The notes under the pieces are model-generated. The model had not been told where the DNA came from. It searched no databases and saw only the letters and a program-made list of their open reading frames with translations. From Shewanella loihica PV-4 (GTDB taxonomy: Bacteria; Pseudomonadota; Gammaproteobacteria; Enterobacterales; Shewanellaceae), in the NCBI RefSeq assembly GCF_000016065.1, contig NC_009092.1, positions 1,984,001 through 2,048,000 of the forward strand: 64,000 nt of DNA, given 5' to 3'. How positions within the stretch are numbered: position 1 is the first letter of the stretch; each line of letters opens with the position of its first letter. This document shows positions 44,825 to 53,964 of the stretch, piece by piece. A program made the translations under genes and the position numbers.

Positions 44825-45125
44825 TGGGAATTCCGTTAGGGGATGGCGTTAACTGCTGCCATGATAGCCAGCTGGCAGGTTTTTAGGTAGCCCTATCTCA
44901 AAGTTTGCCTTTGGCTATTTACCTTTAGCCATGGAGTTGGTTATGCTCGGCGAATCCCACGGCGTATGCCTTTGGCTGTTTATGCCAAACTTGGCGTTAA
45001 TCTAGCGCGCCGGGAAACAAGTTGGACGCTGACAGGACTGTCGGTCTGGTAATGTTAATGGAAGTGCTAGTGTGAACTAGTGCGCGGCGTGAGGGTTAAC
45101 TCATGCCAAATCAACGGAATTTGTA
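44825..45125. other. Intergenic region with a direct repeat
   Basis: No gene. A 16-base direct repeat TGCCTTTGGCTATTTA (44906-44921) recurs as TGCCTTTGGCTGTTTA (44967-44982), 61 bases apart, about six helical turns. TTTGGC/GCCAAA elements also appear near 44985. The region lies between the divergent LysR gene and the next plus-strand gene, so a regulator binding site is plausible. Confidence 0.55.
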
Positions 45126-45623
45126 ATGATGAAAAAGATACTGCTTGTAGGTTTGACCTCTCTGACCCTATGTTCTCCGCTGGCCTTTGCCAGAGATGAT
45201 GTCGGCAACTATAACATCGCCTCGGTGCTTAATTCAGAGGCGGCCAAGGCCAAGCTGGGCAGTGATGTCAGCTTCTATTTTGGCGAGCAGGCCTATGGTG
45301 AGCCTGTGCAGAAACTGGGTGAGCTGAAGACCAACAAGAAGACCAATGCGTTTAATAAGTCGGATCAGGAAGCCTGCGAATGGGTCTTCCTGTCGGCGAT
45401 GATTGCCCTTAAAAATAGCGCATTGAAACAAGGCGGTAACGCCATAGTGAATATCAAGTCTAACTATAAGAACAACCTGACCTCGAGCGAAGAGACCTTC
45501 CAGTGCGGCGCCGGCGCCCTGATGGCGGGTGTTGCGCTGACCGGTGAGGTGGTTAAGCTGGCCGAGGGTGCTAGTTCTGAAACGGCTAATCCCGAGAATG
45601 TTAGTCCCGAAAGCGTTAAATAA
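45126..45623 (+). CDS. Small periplasmic protein (YbjQ/RcsF-like domain)
   Basis: 165 residues with a signal peptide (about 1-22, ending AFA). The body has a beta/alpha layout: SDVSFYFGEQAYGEPVQKLGELKTNK, then EACEWVFLSAMIALKNSALKQGGNAIVNIKSNYKNN and a Cys in ETFQCGAGALMAG. The ALKxGGNAIVNI motif is typical of YbjQ/DUF4156-like domains, often misnamed excinuclease ATPase subunit. Two conserved Cys (EACEW and FQCG) could form a disulfide. Function unknown. A terminator follows. Confidence 0.75.
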   Translation: MMKKILLVGLTSLTLCSPLAFARDDVGNYNIASVLNSEAAKAKLGSDVSFYFGEQAYGEPVQKLGELKTNKKTNAFNKSDQEACEWVFLSAMIALKNSALKQGGNAIVNIKSNYKNNLTSSEETFQCGAGALMAGVALTGEVVKLAEGASSETANPENVSPESVK

Positions 45624-45732
45624 ATCGTTTGATATCCAAGGGCCATTTTGAGTTAGGGCTTTTATTTAAGGCCCTTGGGTTGAGACTCTTGGTTTAAAGC
45701 GCTTGTGTTGAGGCTTTTCGTTCAAAATAGTA

Positions 45733-45760
45733 AAAACGCCAGCAAATGCTGGCGTTTTTT
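45733..45760. terminator. Rho-independent terminator
   Basis: AAAACGCCAGC / GCTGGCGTTTT stem with loop AAAT and T run. It is positioned to end both the plus-strand periplasmic protein gene and the converging ilvIH operon. Confidence 0.93.
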
Positions 45761-45796
45761 GTGCTTATTGATTAGTCGCTAACGATTGGGTATGCG

Positions 45797-46291
45797 CTAG
45801 GCACGCATCGCCTTCTCGCCGCGGCACAGACCGACCACACCTGAGCGGGAGACCTCAATCACCTTAGTCACCTCGCCGATGGCGGCGATGAAGGCATCGA
45901 GTTTATCCGAGGTGCCGGCCATCTGAATGGTGTAAAGCTCAGAGGTGACATCCACTATCTGGCCGCGGAAGATATCGGCGGTGCGCTTCACTTCCTCACG
46001 ACCCGCGCCCTTGGCTTTCACCTTGATCAACGCCAGCTCACGCTCGATATGGCTGGACTCGGTAATGTTGGACACCTTGAGAATGTCGATAAGCTTATGC
46101 AGCTGCTTCTCAATCTGTTCCAGCACTGCCTCATCGGCCACCAGGGTAATGTTGAGCCTGGAGAGGGTGACATCATCCGTCGGCGCCACCGTCAGGCTCT
46201 CGATGTTGTAGCCGCGCTGGGAGAAAAGGCCTACCACGCGAGATAGGGCGCCGGGTTGGTTTTCGAGTAATACAGAAATAATTCGACGCAT
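45797..46291 (-). CDS. ilvH: Acetolactate synthase small subunit
   Basis: 164 residues from ATG 46291, giving the family start [31 protein letters not shown], split here: RRIISVLLENQPGALSRVV. An N-terminal ACT domain (GYNIESLTVAPTDDVTLSRL) is followed by the regulatory C-terminal part (FRGQIVDVTSELYTIQMAGT). It activates IlvI and confers valine feedback inhibition. The ATG overlaps the ilvI stop as TAATG, typical for coupled subunits. Confidence 0.96.
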   Translation of the reverse strand: MRRIISVLLENQPGALSRVVGLFSQRGYNIESLTVAPTDDVTLSRLNITLVADEAVLEQIEKQLHKLIDILKVSNITESSHIERELALIKVKAKGAGREEVKRTADIFRGQIVDVTSELYTIQMAGTSDKLDAFIAAIGEVTKVIEVSRSGVVGLCRGEKAMRA

Positions 46292-48012
46292 TAGCTTTTC
46301 TCCGTCTTGCTTAGCCACATTTCATTCATCCCGCCACCGCGGATCTGCATTGGGTAGACGTGCTCCGTCTCATCGACGCTGATGTCGACAAAGACCAGCT
46401 TGTCCTTCATGGCAAGGGCCTTCTCGAGCCCGGCTTCCAGCTCGGCCGGGTCGCTGATGGTCATGCCCACGTGGCCGTAGGCCTCGGCTATCTTGGCAAA
46501 GTTAGGCACTGAGTCCATGTAGGAGTGGGAGTGACGACCCGAGTAGATCATATCCTGCCACTGCTTCACCATACCGAGGAAACGGTTGTTTAAGTTGATA
46601 ATTTTAACCGGCGTATCGTATTGCAGCGCGGTAGACAGCTCCTGGATATTCATCTGGATCGAGCCGTCGCCGGTGACGCAGATAACCGTCTCGTCCGGCT
46701 TGGCCATCTTCACCCCCATGGCGGCTGGCAAGCCAAAGCCCATGGTGCCCAGGCCGCCCGAGTTGATCCAGCGTCTTGGCTTGTTGAAGGGGTAGTAGAG
46801 GGCGGCAAACATCTGATGCTGACCCACGTCCGAGGCCACGTAGGCATCGCCATTGGTCAGCTTGTGCAGGGTCTCTATCACCTGCTGGGGCTTGATCCGC
46901 TCGCTGCTCTTGTCATAGGCCAGACTGTTGCGACTGCGCCACTGATTGATCTCGCTCCACCAATAGTCGATGGCGCCTTCATCGTTTTTCATCGACGGCT
47001 CATCGTCAAGTAGGGCCAGCATGTCATCGAGCACGCTATCGGCCGAGCCCACGATGGGGATATCCACCCTGACCGTCTTAGAGATGGATGACGGGTCGAT
47101 ATCGATATGCAATATGGTGGCGTTGGGGCAATATTTTTCCACGTTGTTGGTGGTGCGATCGTCAAATCTTACCCCTATGCCGAAGATAAGGTCGGCGTTG
47201 TGCATCGCCATGTTGGCCTCATAGCAGCCATGCATACCGAGCATGCCGACGCTGTTGGCGTGAGTGCCGGGAAAGGCGCCCAGCCCCATTAGGGTGCTGA
47301 CCACCGGCAGGCCGAGTCTGTCAGACAGTTTAAGGATCTGCTGGTCTGCGCCCGAGATCACCGCGCCGCCGCCCACATAGAGTACCGGCTTCTTGGCCTT
47401 TAACAGGGCCTGCAGGCCGCGGCGGATCTGTCCCTTATGGCCCGTCGTCGTCGGGTTATAGGAGCGCATGTTTATCTCATCCGGATATTGGTATTCGTGC
47501 AATATCTGTGGGTTGAGACAATCCTTGGGAATGTCTACCACCACAGGGCCGGGACGCCCGGTAGAGGCGATATAAAACGCCTTCTTGATGATGGCAGGAA
47601 TATCTTTGGCGTCTGTCACCAGGAAGCTGTGCTTCACCACGGGGCGGGAGATACCTATCATGTCGCATTCCTGGAAGGCATCGTTACCTATCAGGTTGCT
47701 GGGGACCTGCCCAGAGAGCACGACCAGCGGAATTGAGTCCATGTAGGCGGTGGCGATCCCCGTGATGGCGTTGGTGGCGCCTGGGCCCGAGGTGACCAGT
47801 ACCACACCCACCTTGCCGGTGGCGCGGGCATAGCCGTCGGCCATGTGTACGGCCGCCTGTTCGTGTCGCACGAGAATATGTTCTATGCCGGATTTTTGGT
47901 GCAGGGCATCGTAAATATCGAGTACCGAGCCACCTGGATAGCCGAAAATGTGTTTAACGCCTTCATCGATTAATGATCGGACGATCATGCTGGCGCCGGA
48001 AAGTTTTTCCAT
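46291..48012 (-). CDS. ilvI: Acetolactate synthase large subunit
   Basis: 573 residues, normal length. Thiamine diphosphate enzyme: [20 protein letters not shown] (catalytic Glu region), [18 protein letters not shown]-region [11 protein letters not shown] and the ThDP motif [15 protein letters not shown] with NNRFLGM. It condenses pyruvate (or with 2-ketobutyrate) for valine, leucine and isoleucine synthesis. The start follows AGAGGGATCACC. It is named ilvI rather than ilvG because ilvH follows directly. A leader with several hairpins precedes it. Confidence 0.95.
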   Translation of the reverse strand: MEKLSGASMIVRSLIDEGVKHIFGYPGGSVLDIYDALHQKSGIEHILVRHEQAAVHMADGYARATGKVGVVLVTSGPGATNAITGIATAYMDSIPLVVLSGQVPSNLIGNDAFQECDMIGISRPVVKHSFLVTDAKDIPAIIKKAFYIASTGRPGPVVVDIPKDCLNPQILHEYQYPDEINMRSYNPTTTGHKGQIRRGLQALLKAKKPVLYVGGGAVISGADQQILKLSDRLGLPVVSTLMGLGAFPGTHANSVGMLGMHGCYEANMAMHNADLIFGIGVRFDDRTTNNVEKYCPNATILHIDIDPSSISKTVRVDIPIVGSADSVLDDMLALLDDEPSMKNDEGAIDYWWSEINQWRSRNSLAYDKSSERIKPQQVIETLHKLTNGDAYVASDVGQHQMFAALYYPFNKPRRWINSGGLGTMGFGLPAAMGVKMAKPDETVICVTGDGSIQMNIQELSTALQYDTPVKIINLNNRFLGMVKQWQDMIYSGRHSHSYMDSVPNFAKIAEAYGHVGMTISDPAELEAGLEKALAMKDKLVFVDISVDETEHVYPMQIRGGGMNEMWLSKTEKS

Positions 48013-48465
48013 TGGTGATCCCTCTTAAGTTACCGCGACGGTATGCAGTATCTTGATACAGCGACGGTAATCGCTCTAAACATAGAGTCTGGAAGGTAAT
48101 CCAGACTCGCGCTTCACCCGAAAGCGGTCGGCTTGGGGTGACTGTTGCCAATGAACAGAATTTCATCATATTCAATAGATGAATGAATTCAAGCCTTTTA
48201 TCAGCAAAGTTTGCCAAGTTGAGCAAAACTCACGTTCGAGGTGAGATAGCCGTTGGCCTAAGTGGCGGTTTGGTGGGGGTTGAGGGTCGTCTTCAATTTT
48301 TAATTGGGCGATGTAGACTTTAGTCTCAGAAGGTTATTTTATGGCATCGCCGCCCAATTGAGTCATCGGGCAGCGGTTATCTTAGAGTTCAAGCTAATGG
48401 CTAGCTTGATGGTGAATCTAACGTAATCGTGGCGAGTTAATACGGTAATTGACGTATCAGCACCG
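48013..48465. other. Upstream region of ilvIH with structured leader
   Basis: 453 bases without a supported gene. The part next to ilvI holds hairpins (see 48085-48141). Farther out, GCCAACGGC and AATTGGGCG elements form short repeats, and AT-rich DNA near 48160-48230 is the likely promoter for ilvIH. The right end adjoins the exporter gene. Confidence 0.6.
48085..48141 (-). promoter_or_regulatory. Hairpins in the ilvIH leader
   Basis: GAGTCTGGA / TCCAGACTC (48085-48108) is a perfect 9-bp stem with a 6-base loop. TCACCC / GGGTGA (48114-48119 with 48136-48141) encloses an inner CCG/CGG. Neither has a T-tract on the minus strand, so a classic attenuator is not shown, but the leader of about 150 bases could be regulatory. 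Confidence 0.45.
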
Positions 48466-49689
48466 TTAGCCCTGCCTTTGCTGTGAATGCGCAAGGAACT
48501 GGCATAGGCCAACCAGCAGTACGGCGCCTAACATAAGCGCCGAGAAGGGCACCGCCGTCCCTGTGTAGAAGAGCGCCAACAGAGGGCCGGCCAGGGCGCC
48601 AAAGCCAAATCTCAGGGTGCCGATCACCGCCGTCGCGGTGCCGGTTTCTTGCTGAAACTTCATCAGCACTATGGCGTCGGCATTAACCGACATTACGCCC
48701 AGGAAACCCATGAAGGGGATGAGCGCCGCCACGGTAAAGTGATAGCTAAGGCCAAATAGGTTAACGCTTAATAAGCCGATACCGGCGACGGCCGCCAGCA
48801 GGGTTGCCACTTTTAGCATGCGGCGAGAGCCATACTTGACTACGATGCGGCTGTTGATCACGTTGGCCAGCATCAGGGCGCCGACATTGGTACTAAAGAG
48901 GATGGCAAACAAGCTCTTATCCAGACCAAACACCTCCATGTAGACGAACGGCGAGGCGGTGAGGTAGCAGAAGAAGGCAAACGAGGTCATCACGCCGCTG
49001 GCGATATGCAGCTTAACGCCAGGCTTGGTAAACACCACAGCGTAGGCGCCGAAGAAGGAGCGCTGACTGCGGCCGCTTGTTTGCGCGTCGCTTGGCATTC
49101 TTAGCTTGGTAAGAACCAAAACGAGCAGCAAACTGGCGTAACAGGCCAAGATGAAGAAGATAAGGTGCCACTCGCCCAGCTCGAGGATCAGACTGCCCAT
49201 AGTGGGGGCGATGAGCGGCGCCAGCATCATGATCAGGCTGACATAGGACATCCCCTTGGCGGTGTTCTTGCCATAGACCTCCTTGATGTAGCCGGGCACC
49301 ACCACTGTGGCGGCGGCGCCGATGAAGGCCTGCAGAAATCTCAGCCCCAGAAATACCTCCACGCTAGTGACGAAGGCCAGTGCCAGGCTGATCAAACCAA
49401 AGCCGGTTAAACCAAGCAGCACTAGCGGGCGGCGGCCGATGCGGTCGGCGATGGGGCCGAAGGTGAGCATGCCAAGGGCATAGCCCGCCAGATAGAGACT
49501 GAGGGACTGCTGCACAGTGGTGACGCTGGAGTTGAAGCTGCTGGCCAGGGTCGACATGGCCGGCAGGTACATGTCGATCGCCAGCGGCGTGATGGCGACG
49601 ATGGCCGATAACATGGGGATCAATAGGGCCAGATTGGGGATGCCCTGGGGTTGGCTAAGCTCAGATGACGGGATCGACGCTTTGTTCAC
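48466..49689 (-). CDS. Bcr/CflA-family multidrug efflux transporter
   Basis: 407 residues with 12 predicted membrane helices. LAIDMYLPAMSTLASSFNSS opens helix 1, typical of Bcr/CflA, and FGPIADRIGRRPLVLLGL is the MFS motif A loop between helices 2 and 3. VVVPGYIKEVYGKNTAKG and GSLILELGEWHLIFFIL follow. These proton antiporters export drugs such as bicyclomycin or small metabolites; the substrate here is unknown. It is a single gene divergent from nothing obvious. Confidence 0.9.
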   Translation of the reverse strand: MNKASIPSSELSQPQGIPNLALLIPMLSAIVAITPLAIDMYLPAMSTLASSFNSSVTTVQQSLSLYLAGYALGMLTFGPIADRIGRRPLVLLGLTGFGLISLALAFVTSVEVFLGLRFLQAFIGAAATVVVPGYIKEVYGKNTAKGMSYVSLIMMLAPLIAPTMGSLILELGEWHLIFFILACYASLLLVLVLTKLRMPSDAQTSGRSQRSFFGAYAVVFTKPGVKLHIASGVMTSFAFFCYLTASPFVYMEVFGLDKSLFAILFSTNVGALMLANVINSRIVVKYGSRRMLKVATLLAAVAGIGLLSVNLFGLSYHFTVAALIPFMGFLGVMSVNADAIVLMKFQQETGTATAVIGTLRFGFGALAGPLLALFYTGTAVPFSALMLGAVLLVGLCQFLAHSQQRQG

Positions 49690-49854
49690 TCATACCTCTT
49701 GTGACCGAATTTAAAAGACAATTTGTGGGGGTGATAACAGGTGATGGGGATGTTATCTGGGAGAAGAACGATTGTACGGGATCTCGCCTCGCCTTGGCCA
49801 ATGCTTTATTGCGCTTAGGCTAATGCAAGGCGAGCCGATTTGTAACAAAACCTT

Positions 49855-49881
49855 GCTAGGCAGGCTAGGCAGGCTAGGCCC
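49855..49881. repeat. Three tandem copies of a 9-bp unit
   Basis: GCTAGGCAG at 49855 and 49864, then GCTAGGCCC at 49873. It lies between the exporter and the amidotransferase genes. No function evident. Confidence 0.85.
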
Positions 49882-49904
49882 GCTAGCGAGTCATCTAATT
49901 TGGG

Positions 49905-50792
49905 TTAAAGCTCGGACTGAAATGGCAGGTCCAGCTTGCGCTGACTCACCCGCTCGTTGCCTATGGCGCTCACCATGTGGTTGCGCTCCACCTTGGTCCA
50001 GTGCTCGCTCTGATCCGTTGGCGGCTCCGAGCAGATGATGATGCAGGCCTGCTCACCGTCCTGAACGGCTTCCGTGTGGGGGATAAATTCGATCCCCTCC
50101 TGGCATTCGTTAACCTTGCCGCGACCGAAGAAGAGGGAGGCGGGTTTGACGCCCTCAAGCGTGGCGAAACGTGTGACTACTGTGTGTTTACCATCAGTGA
50201 CCGCAAAGTTGATGAAGGCGTTAGTGTCGGCGCCTGCGGCGCTTCTTAGGCGCATGATGCAGGCGATGGTCGCCTCCATCGCGTTTTCCAGCTGACTCAG
50301 ACTGGCCTGCTCGGCAAATTCCAGCTTGTCCATGAAGAGGGCGAAGGCATATTCAGAGTCCGTGTTGCCCTTGATCAAGGCAAAGGCGCGATCCGAGAGC
50401 TGATTGAGCAGCTGACGACGAAACTTATCGAATTGATCCAGGCGGCCGTTGTGCATCCACAGGTAATGCATGCAGGAGAAGGGGTGGCAGTTGGCCTGAC
50501 TGACCGGCATCCCCTTGGAGGCATCGCGCACGTGGGCAAAATAATGCTGGGTCTCTACCTTCTCGGCGATCATCTTGAGGTTACGGTTACTCCAGGCGGG
50601 ATCCACGTTGACGAAGGTCGCCGGGATAGGGTCATCCTGGGTGGGATACCAGCCCAGGCCAAAGCCGTCGGCGTTGGTGGGCACCTTACGTTTCTGGGCG
50701 TATTTGCTCTGCATCACCAGCGAGTTGGAGGCCTTAAAGATCAGGGGGGACATCAGCGCCTTGGGGCCGCTATAGGTTAAAAATCTGCACAT
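49905..50792 (-). CDS. Class II glutamine amidotransferase (YafJ type)
   Basis: 295 residues. It starts MCRFLTYSG, exposing the nucleophile Cys2 of Ntn-type amidotransferases. NADGFGLGWY, NVDPAWSNRNL, FAHVRDASKG and HPFSCMHYLWMHNGRLDQF carry the glutamine-binding Arg, His and Asn-Gly residues of the GATase_2 fold. It consists only of the glutaminase domain, with a C-terminal SEPPTDQSEHW. The acceptor is unknown; YafJ-like proteins are linked to ergothioneine-like or other amide chemistry in some species, but nothing here supports that. Confidence 0.9.
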   Translation of the reverse strand: MCRFLTYSGPKALMSPLIFKASNSLVMQSKYAQKRKVPTNADGFGLGWYPTQDDPIPATFVNVDPAWSNRNLKMIAEKVETQHYFAHVRDASKGMPVSQANCHPFSCMHYLWMHNGRLDQFDKFRRQLLNQLSDRAFALIKGNTDSEYAFALFMDKLEFAEQASLSQLENAMEATIACIMRLRSAAGADTNAFINFAVTDGKHTVVTRFATLEGVKPASLFFGRGKVNECQEGIEFIPHTEAVQDGEQACIIICSEPPTDQSEHWTKVERNHMVSAIGNERVSQRKLDLPFQSEL

Positions 50793-50899
50793 GGACTCAT
50801 CTATCCGAAATCATACCGACTCAAAATTTAGCGCGAATCGTGCGGGCGACAAAGGGAAATTTACGCCCTAAGGCAATTTTCCCCTTGCCTGTCGTTAAA

Positions 50900-50917
50900 C
50901 TGTCACCTTCACGTCAT
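50900..50917 (+). promoter_or_regulatory. Possible Pho box
   Basis: CTGTCACcttcACGTCAT fits two 7-base half-sites of the PhoB consensus CTGTCAT separated by four bases; the first matches 6 of 7 and the second 5 of 7. It lies 107 bases before the choice-of-anchor I lipoprotein gene. Tentative. Confidence 0.35.
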
Positions 50918-51023
50918 GAATTCGTCTTATCTCCGCCTTAGCTTAGCGCAATTTATAGACTATTTATCCGCCTTTTGGCGGTTCTTACTTAGGCGTACTC
51001 AGGGCAAGCAAAAGGATTAAGCA

Positions 51024-52907
51024 ATGAATAACAAGATGAAAAAAACGGCGATAGCTGTGGTCATGACAACTTTGGGTCTGACGGCCTGCAGCGGCGATGA
51101 AGGCAAAGATGGTGCAAATGGTAGCAATGGCACAAACGGTGCGAGTAGCCTGGTTGCATTTACCCAGCTGCCTGCGGGCGACCTTGAGTGTCCACTCGGT
51201 GGACAGATGATACAGACAGGCCTGGATCTCAATGGCAATGGCGTGCTGGACAGCGATGAAGTTAACGCCGAGCAGACCCAATACCTTTGCCGTGAGACGG
51301 TGTCTGGGCTAAGTGCCGAGCTGGTGGGGCGTTATGAGTCTGGCGTCTATGGACAGAGCGCCGCCGAGATCGTCGGTTTTCATGTGGCGAGCAAACGTAT
51401 CTTCGTGGTGAACGCCCAGAGCGGCAAGGTGGATATCGTCGATGCGGCCAACTTAGCCGCCAGCCCGGCAGCAGGCAGTGATGCCCTGGTGCTCAACAAC
51501 CTGCCTAAGCTGGCAGTGCTGGATGTGGCGCAAGATCTCGCTCTGCAGCGTCTTGGCGGCGTCAACAGCCTGGCCATAAATGGCGATCTGCTGGCGGTGG
51601 CCATAGAGCGCGGCGATGAGGCGGGTAACAGCAAGCAGGGGATGGGCTATGTTGCCTTCTATCGCATCGATAGCGCCGGTGAAGCCAGCCTTATCCATGG
51701 TGTCGAGGTCGGTGCATTGCCAGACAATGTCGTATTCAGCCATGATGGCAAGCAAGTATTGGTGGCCGGTGAAGGTGAGCCGAGCGATGACTACAGCGTC
51801 GATCCGCTGGGCACGGTGGCCATCATAGCCGTGACCGATGGTATACCAGCCACTAGCGCGACCTTACTGGATTTCAGCGACTTTAATCTGGGCGGCGCGC
51901 GTGAAGCCGAGCTGTCGAGCGACATCAAGATCAACGGCCCGGGTGCCAGCCGCGCACAAGACTTGGAGCCTGAATATATCAGCGTATCGCCAGACAATAA
52001 GCTCGCCTATGTCAGCCTGCAGGAAAACAACGCCATCGCGGTGATCGATATTCCAAGCAAAGCGGTCAAGGCCATCTGGCCCCTGGGCTTTAAGGATTTT
52101 GGTTTAGGGAAGAACGCGATCGATGCCAGCGACAAGGATGATAGGGTCAATATTCAAGCCTATCCGGGCGTGGTTGGCTTGTATCAGCCCGATACGATTG
52201 CCAGCTACCAGTGGCATGGCAGCGACTTTGTGGTAACGGCCAACGAGGGGGACTCTCGCGACTATGGCGGCTTCTCCGAAGAGGCTCGCGCCGGTGACCT
52301 CACACTCGATGCTAACCATCCGCAGTTTGCCGCGGCCCAGGACAAGACTCAGCTGGCGCGCCTTAAGGTGACGACCTCAATGGGAGATGAAGATGGTGAC
52401 GGCGACTTTGACAAGATAGTGGCCTACGGCGGTCGCTCATTCTCTATCTGGGATCAAAACGGTCAGCAGGTGTTTGACAGCGGCAGCGATTTCTCCCGCA
52501 TCACGGCAGCACTGCTGGGGATGAACTTCAACAACAATAACGAAGAGAATAAGGGCGACAGCCGCAGCGACGATAAGGGCGCCGAGCCCGAGGCGCTGGC
52601 GATTGGCGAGATTGAGGGTAAGCGCTACGCCTTCATCGGCCTGGAGCGCACCTCTGGTTTCATGATCTATGAGATCACCAACCCGTTTGCGGTGAAGTTT
52701 GTCGACTATGTGGTCAATCGTGACTTCGAGGTTGGCTTCGAGATCGATGGTAGCGACATCACAGGTTCGCCTGAGGTGGCGGGGGATCTCGGCCCAGAAG
52801 GGATGAGCTTTGTGGCAGCGGCCGACAGCCCCAACGGTAAGCCGCTGCTGATCATAGGCAACGAGGTGAGTGGCAGCACCAGCGTGTATCAGTTGTCGCT
52901 GCAGTGA
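51024..52907 (+). CDS. Choice-of-anchor I lipoprotein with beta-propeller
   Basis: 627 residues. A lipoprotein signal ends in LTAC near residue 20. A short collagen-like segment GKDGANGSNGTNGASS and an EF-hand-like loop DLNGNGVLDSDE (about residue 73) lead to a long WD-like repeat region (VGFHVASKRIFVVNAQSGKVDIVD, DNVVFSHDGKQVLVAGEGEPSDD, EYISVSPDNKLAYVSLQENNAIAVID) of the choice-of-anchor I/phytase-like esterase type. Late motifs ANEGDSRDYGGFSEEAR and GPEGMSF are characteristic. Members are cell-surface or secreted proteins, some studied as alkaline phosphatases or phytase-like. The enzymatic role here is not shown. A terminator follows. Confidence 0.85.
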   Translation: MNNKMKKTAIAVVMTTLGLTACSGDEGKDGANGSNGTNGASSLVAFTQLPAGDLECPLGGQMIQTGLDLNGNGVLDSDEVNAEQTQYLCRETVSGLSAELVGRYESGVYGQSAAEIVGFHVASKRIFVVNAQSGKVDIVDAANLAASPAAGSDALVLNNLPKLAVLDVAQDLALQRLGGVNSLAINGDLLAVAIERGDEAGNSKQGMGYVAFYRIDSAGEASLIHGVEVGALPDNVVFSHDGKQVLVAGEGEPSDDYSVDPLGTVAIIAVTDGIPATSATLLDFSDFNLGGAREAELSSDIKINGPGASRAQDLEPEYISVSPDNKLAYVSLQENNAIAVIDIPSKAVKAIWPLGFKDFGLGKNAIDASDKDDRVNIQAYPGVVGLYQPDTIASYQWHGSDFVVTANEGDSRDYGGFSEEARAGDLTLDANHPQFAAAQDKTQLARLKVTTSMGDEDGDGDFDKIVAYGGRSFSIWDQNGQQVFDSGSDFSRITAALLGMNFNNNNEENKGDSRSDDKGAEPEALAIGEIEGKRYAFIGLERTSGFMIYEITNPFAVKFVDYVVNRDFEVGFEIDGSDITGSPEVAGDLGPEGMSFVAAADSPNGKPLLIIGNEVSGSTSVYQLSLQ

Positions 52908-52934
52908 AATTCAGCATAGACAGATAGGGAAGGA

Positions 52935-52960
52935 AAAAGGCGCCTGAGGGCGCCTTTTTT
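52935..52960. terminator. Rho-independent terminator
   Basis: AAAAGGCGCC / GGCGCCTTTT stem around TGAG, then a T run. It ends the lipoprotein gene and may also serve the converging GST gene on the minus strand. Confidence 0.94.
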
Positions 52961-52972
52961 GTATGCTCCCGG

Positions 52973-53656
52973 TTAGTTTTCTAGCAGGGAAAAGCTCTCA
53001 CCACTGTCGAGCCAGGTTGGGTATTTCTTCATGATGGCGGTAAAGACTGGGCTATCGATATGATTGGTGAGCCAGGCGCGCACCTTAGGGTAGGGGGCGT
53101 GTTGCCACCAGGTACTATCCACGTGAGCAAACTGGCGTACGAAGGGGAAGATGGCATAGTCGGCGAGGGTTGTAACGTCTGCCATCAGCTGGGCATGTTC
53201 GTTCAGCCTGGCTTCCAGCCTGGCGATAAAGTGCTCGCCCTGGGCGCGATAGTCTTCTTGTGTCTGCTCTGGGTGGCGATCGGCGTACTTATACTTATCC
53301 AGCCAGGGCTTAAATTCATTGTCGTTTTCAGCGATCAGCGCCATGGCGGCATGTTGCAGGTCAGGCTCATGGCTGAGGAGCAGCGCTTCTGTCTTCTCAT
53401 CTCCCTTCTGATCTCCCTCTTTGGCCTTCTTACCGAGCGCCCACAGCATGATCGACAGGCTCTCATCGATGACGTTGCCATCTTCTAAGATCAATACTGG
53501 CACAGTGCCCTTGGGGCTGGCCGCTAACATGGGCTCGGGCTTATGTTTGAGAATTATTTCTCTGAGTTCCACCTCCTGGCCAGCGAGAAAGAGGCCCAGA
53601 CGGGCGCGCATGGCATAGGGGCAGCGACGAAACGAATATAATGTGGGGTAGGCCAT
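52973..53656 (-). CDS. Glutathione S-transferase family protein
   Basis: 227 residues from ATG 53656 (AAGGAGACCCC upstream), giving AYPTLYSFRRCPYAMRARLG. The thioredoxin-fold N-terminal domain has CPYA at the active position and the cis-Pro region GTVPVLILEDG followed by IDESLSIMLWAL. The C-terminal helical domain includes LMADVTTLADYAIFPFVRQFA. Active-site Cys suggests an omega/GrxB-like type acting in thiol transfer or dehydroascorbate-like chemistry. Substrate unknown. Confidence 0.88.
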   Translation of the reverse strand: MAYPTLYSFRRCPYAMRARLGLFLAGQEVELREIILKHKPEPMLAASPKGTVPVLILEDGNVIDESLSIMLWALGKKAKEGDQKGDEKTEALLLSHEPDLQHAAMALIAENDNEFKPWLDKYKYADRHPEQTQEDYRAQGEHFIARLEARLNEHAQLMADVTTLADYAIFPFVRQFAHVDSTWWQHAPYPKVRAWLTNHIDSPVFTAIMKKYPTWLDSGESFSLLEN

Positions 53657-53964
53657 GGGGTCTCCTTGATTGCTGGCGCTATTCTTCATGGCTTTGCGCC
53701 AAATCGCAACCCCGAATGGCGTTTAGTCTTATTGAGCAGGCGACCGCGCAAAGGGTAATAAAATACCCTTACTTTTTCTGCCTGTTTGTTTAACTGTGAT
53801 TTAGGTAGAATTCGCCTCCATTTTGCGCGCCATGTCACTTATGGCATCCTTAAGTTGATACTTGGGTTTAGTCTCAGCTTCATGCTTGGGTTTATTCTTA
53901 GTTTGTGAGCGCGTCTATCCATGCACTGGGGATTAAGCCTCAGCGAGCAGTTTAAGAGGTTGAT
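53657..53964. other. Intergenic region between GST and trhO
   Basis: 308 bases with no gene. An imperfect direct repeat (ACTTGGGTTTAGTCTCAG and GCTTGGGTTTATTCTTAG, about 53861-53903) is the only structure seen. Promoters for the two divergent genes are expected here; TTTAACTGTGATTTAGGTAG near 53788 could be part of one. Confidence 0.5.

Noticed and set aside
47963..48226. Possible ilv leader peptide frame
   Set aside because: No run of Leu/Ile/Val codons, overlap into ilvI, and no attenuator T-tract.
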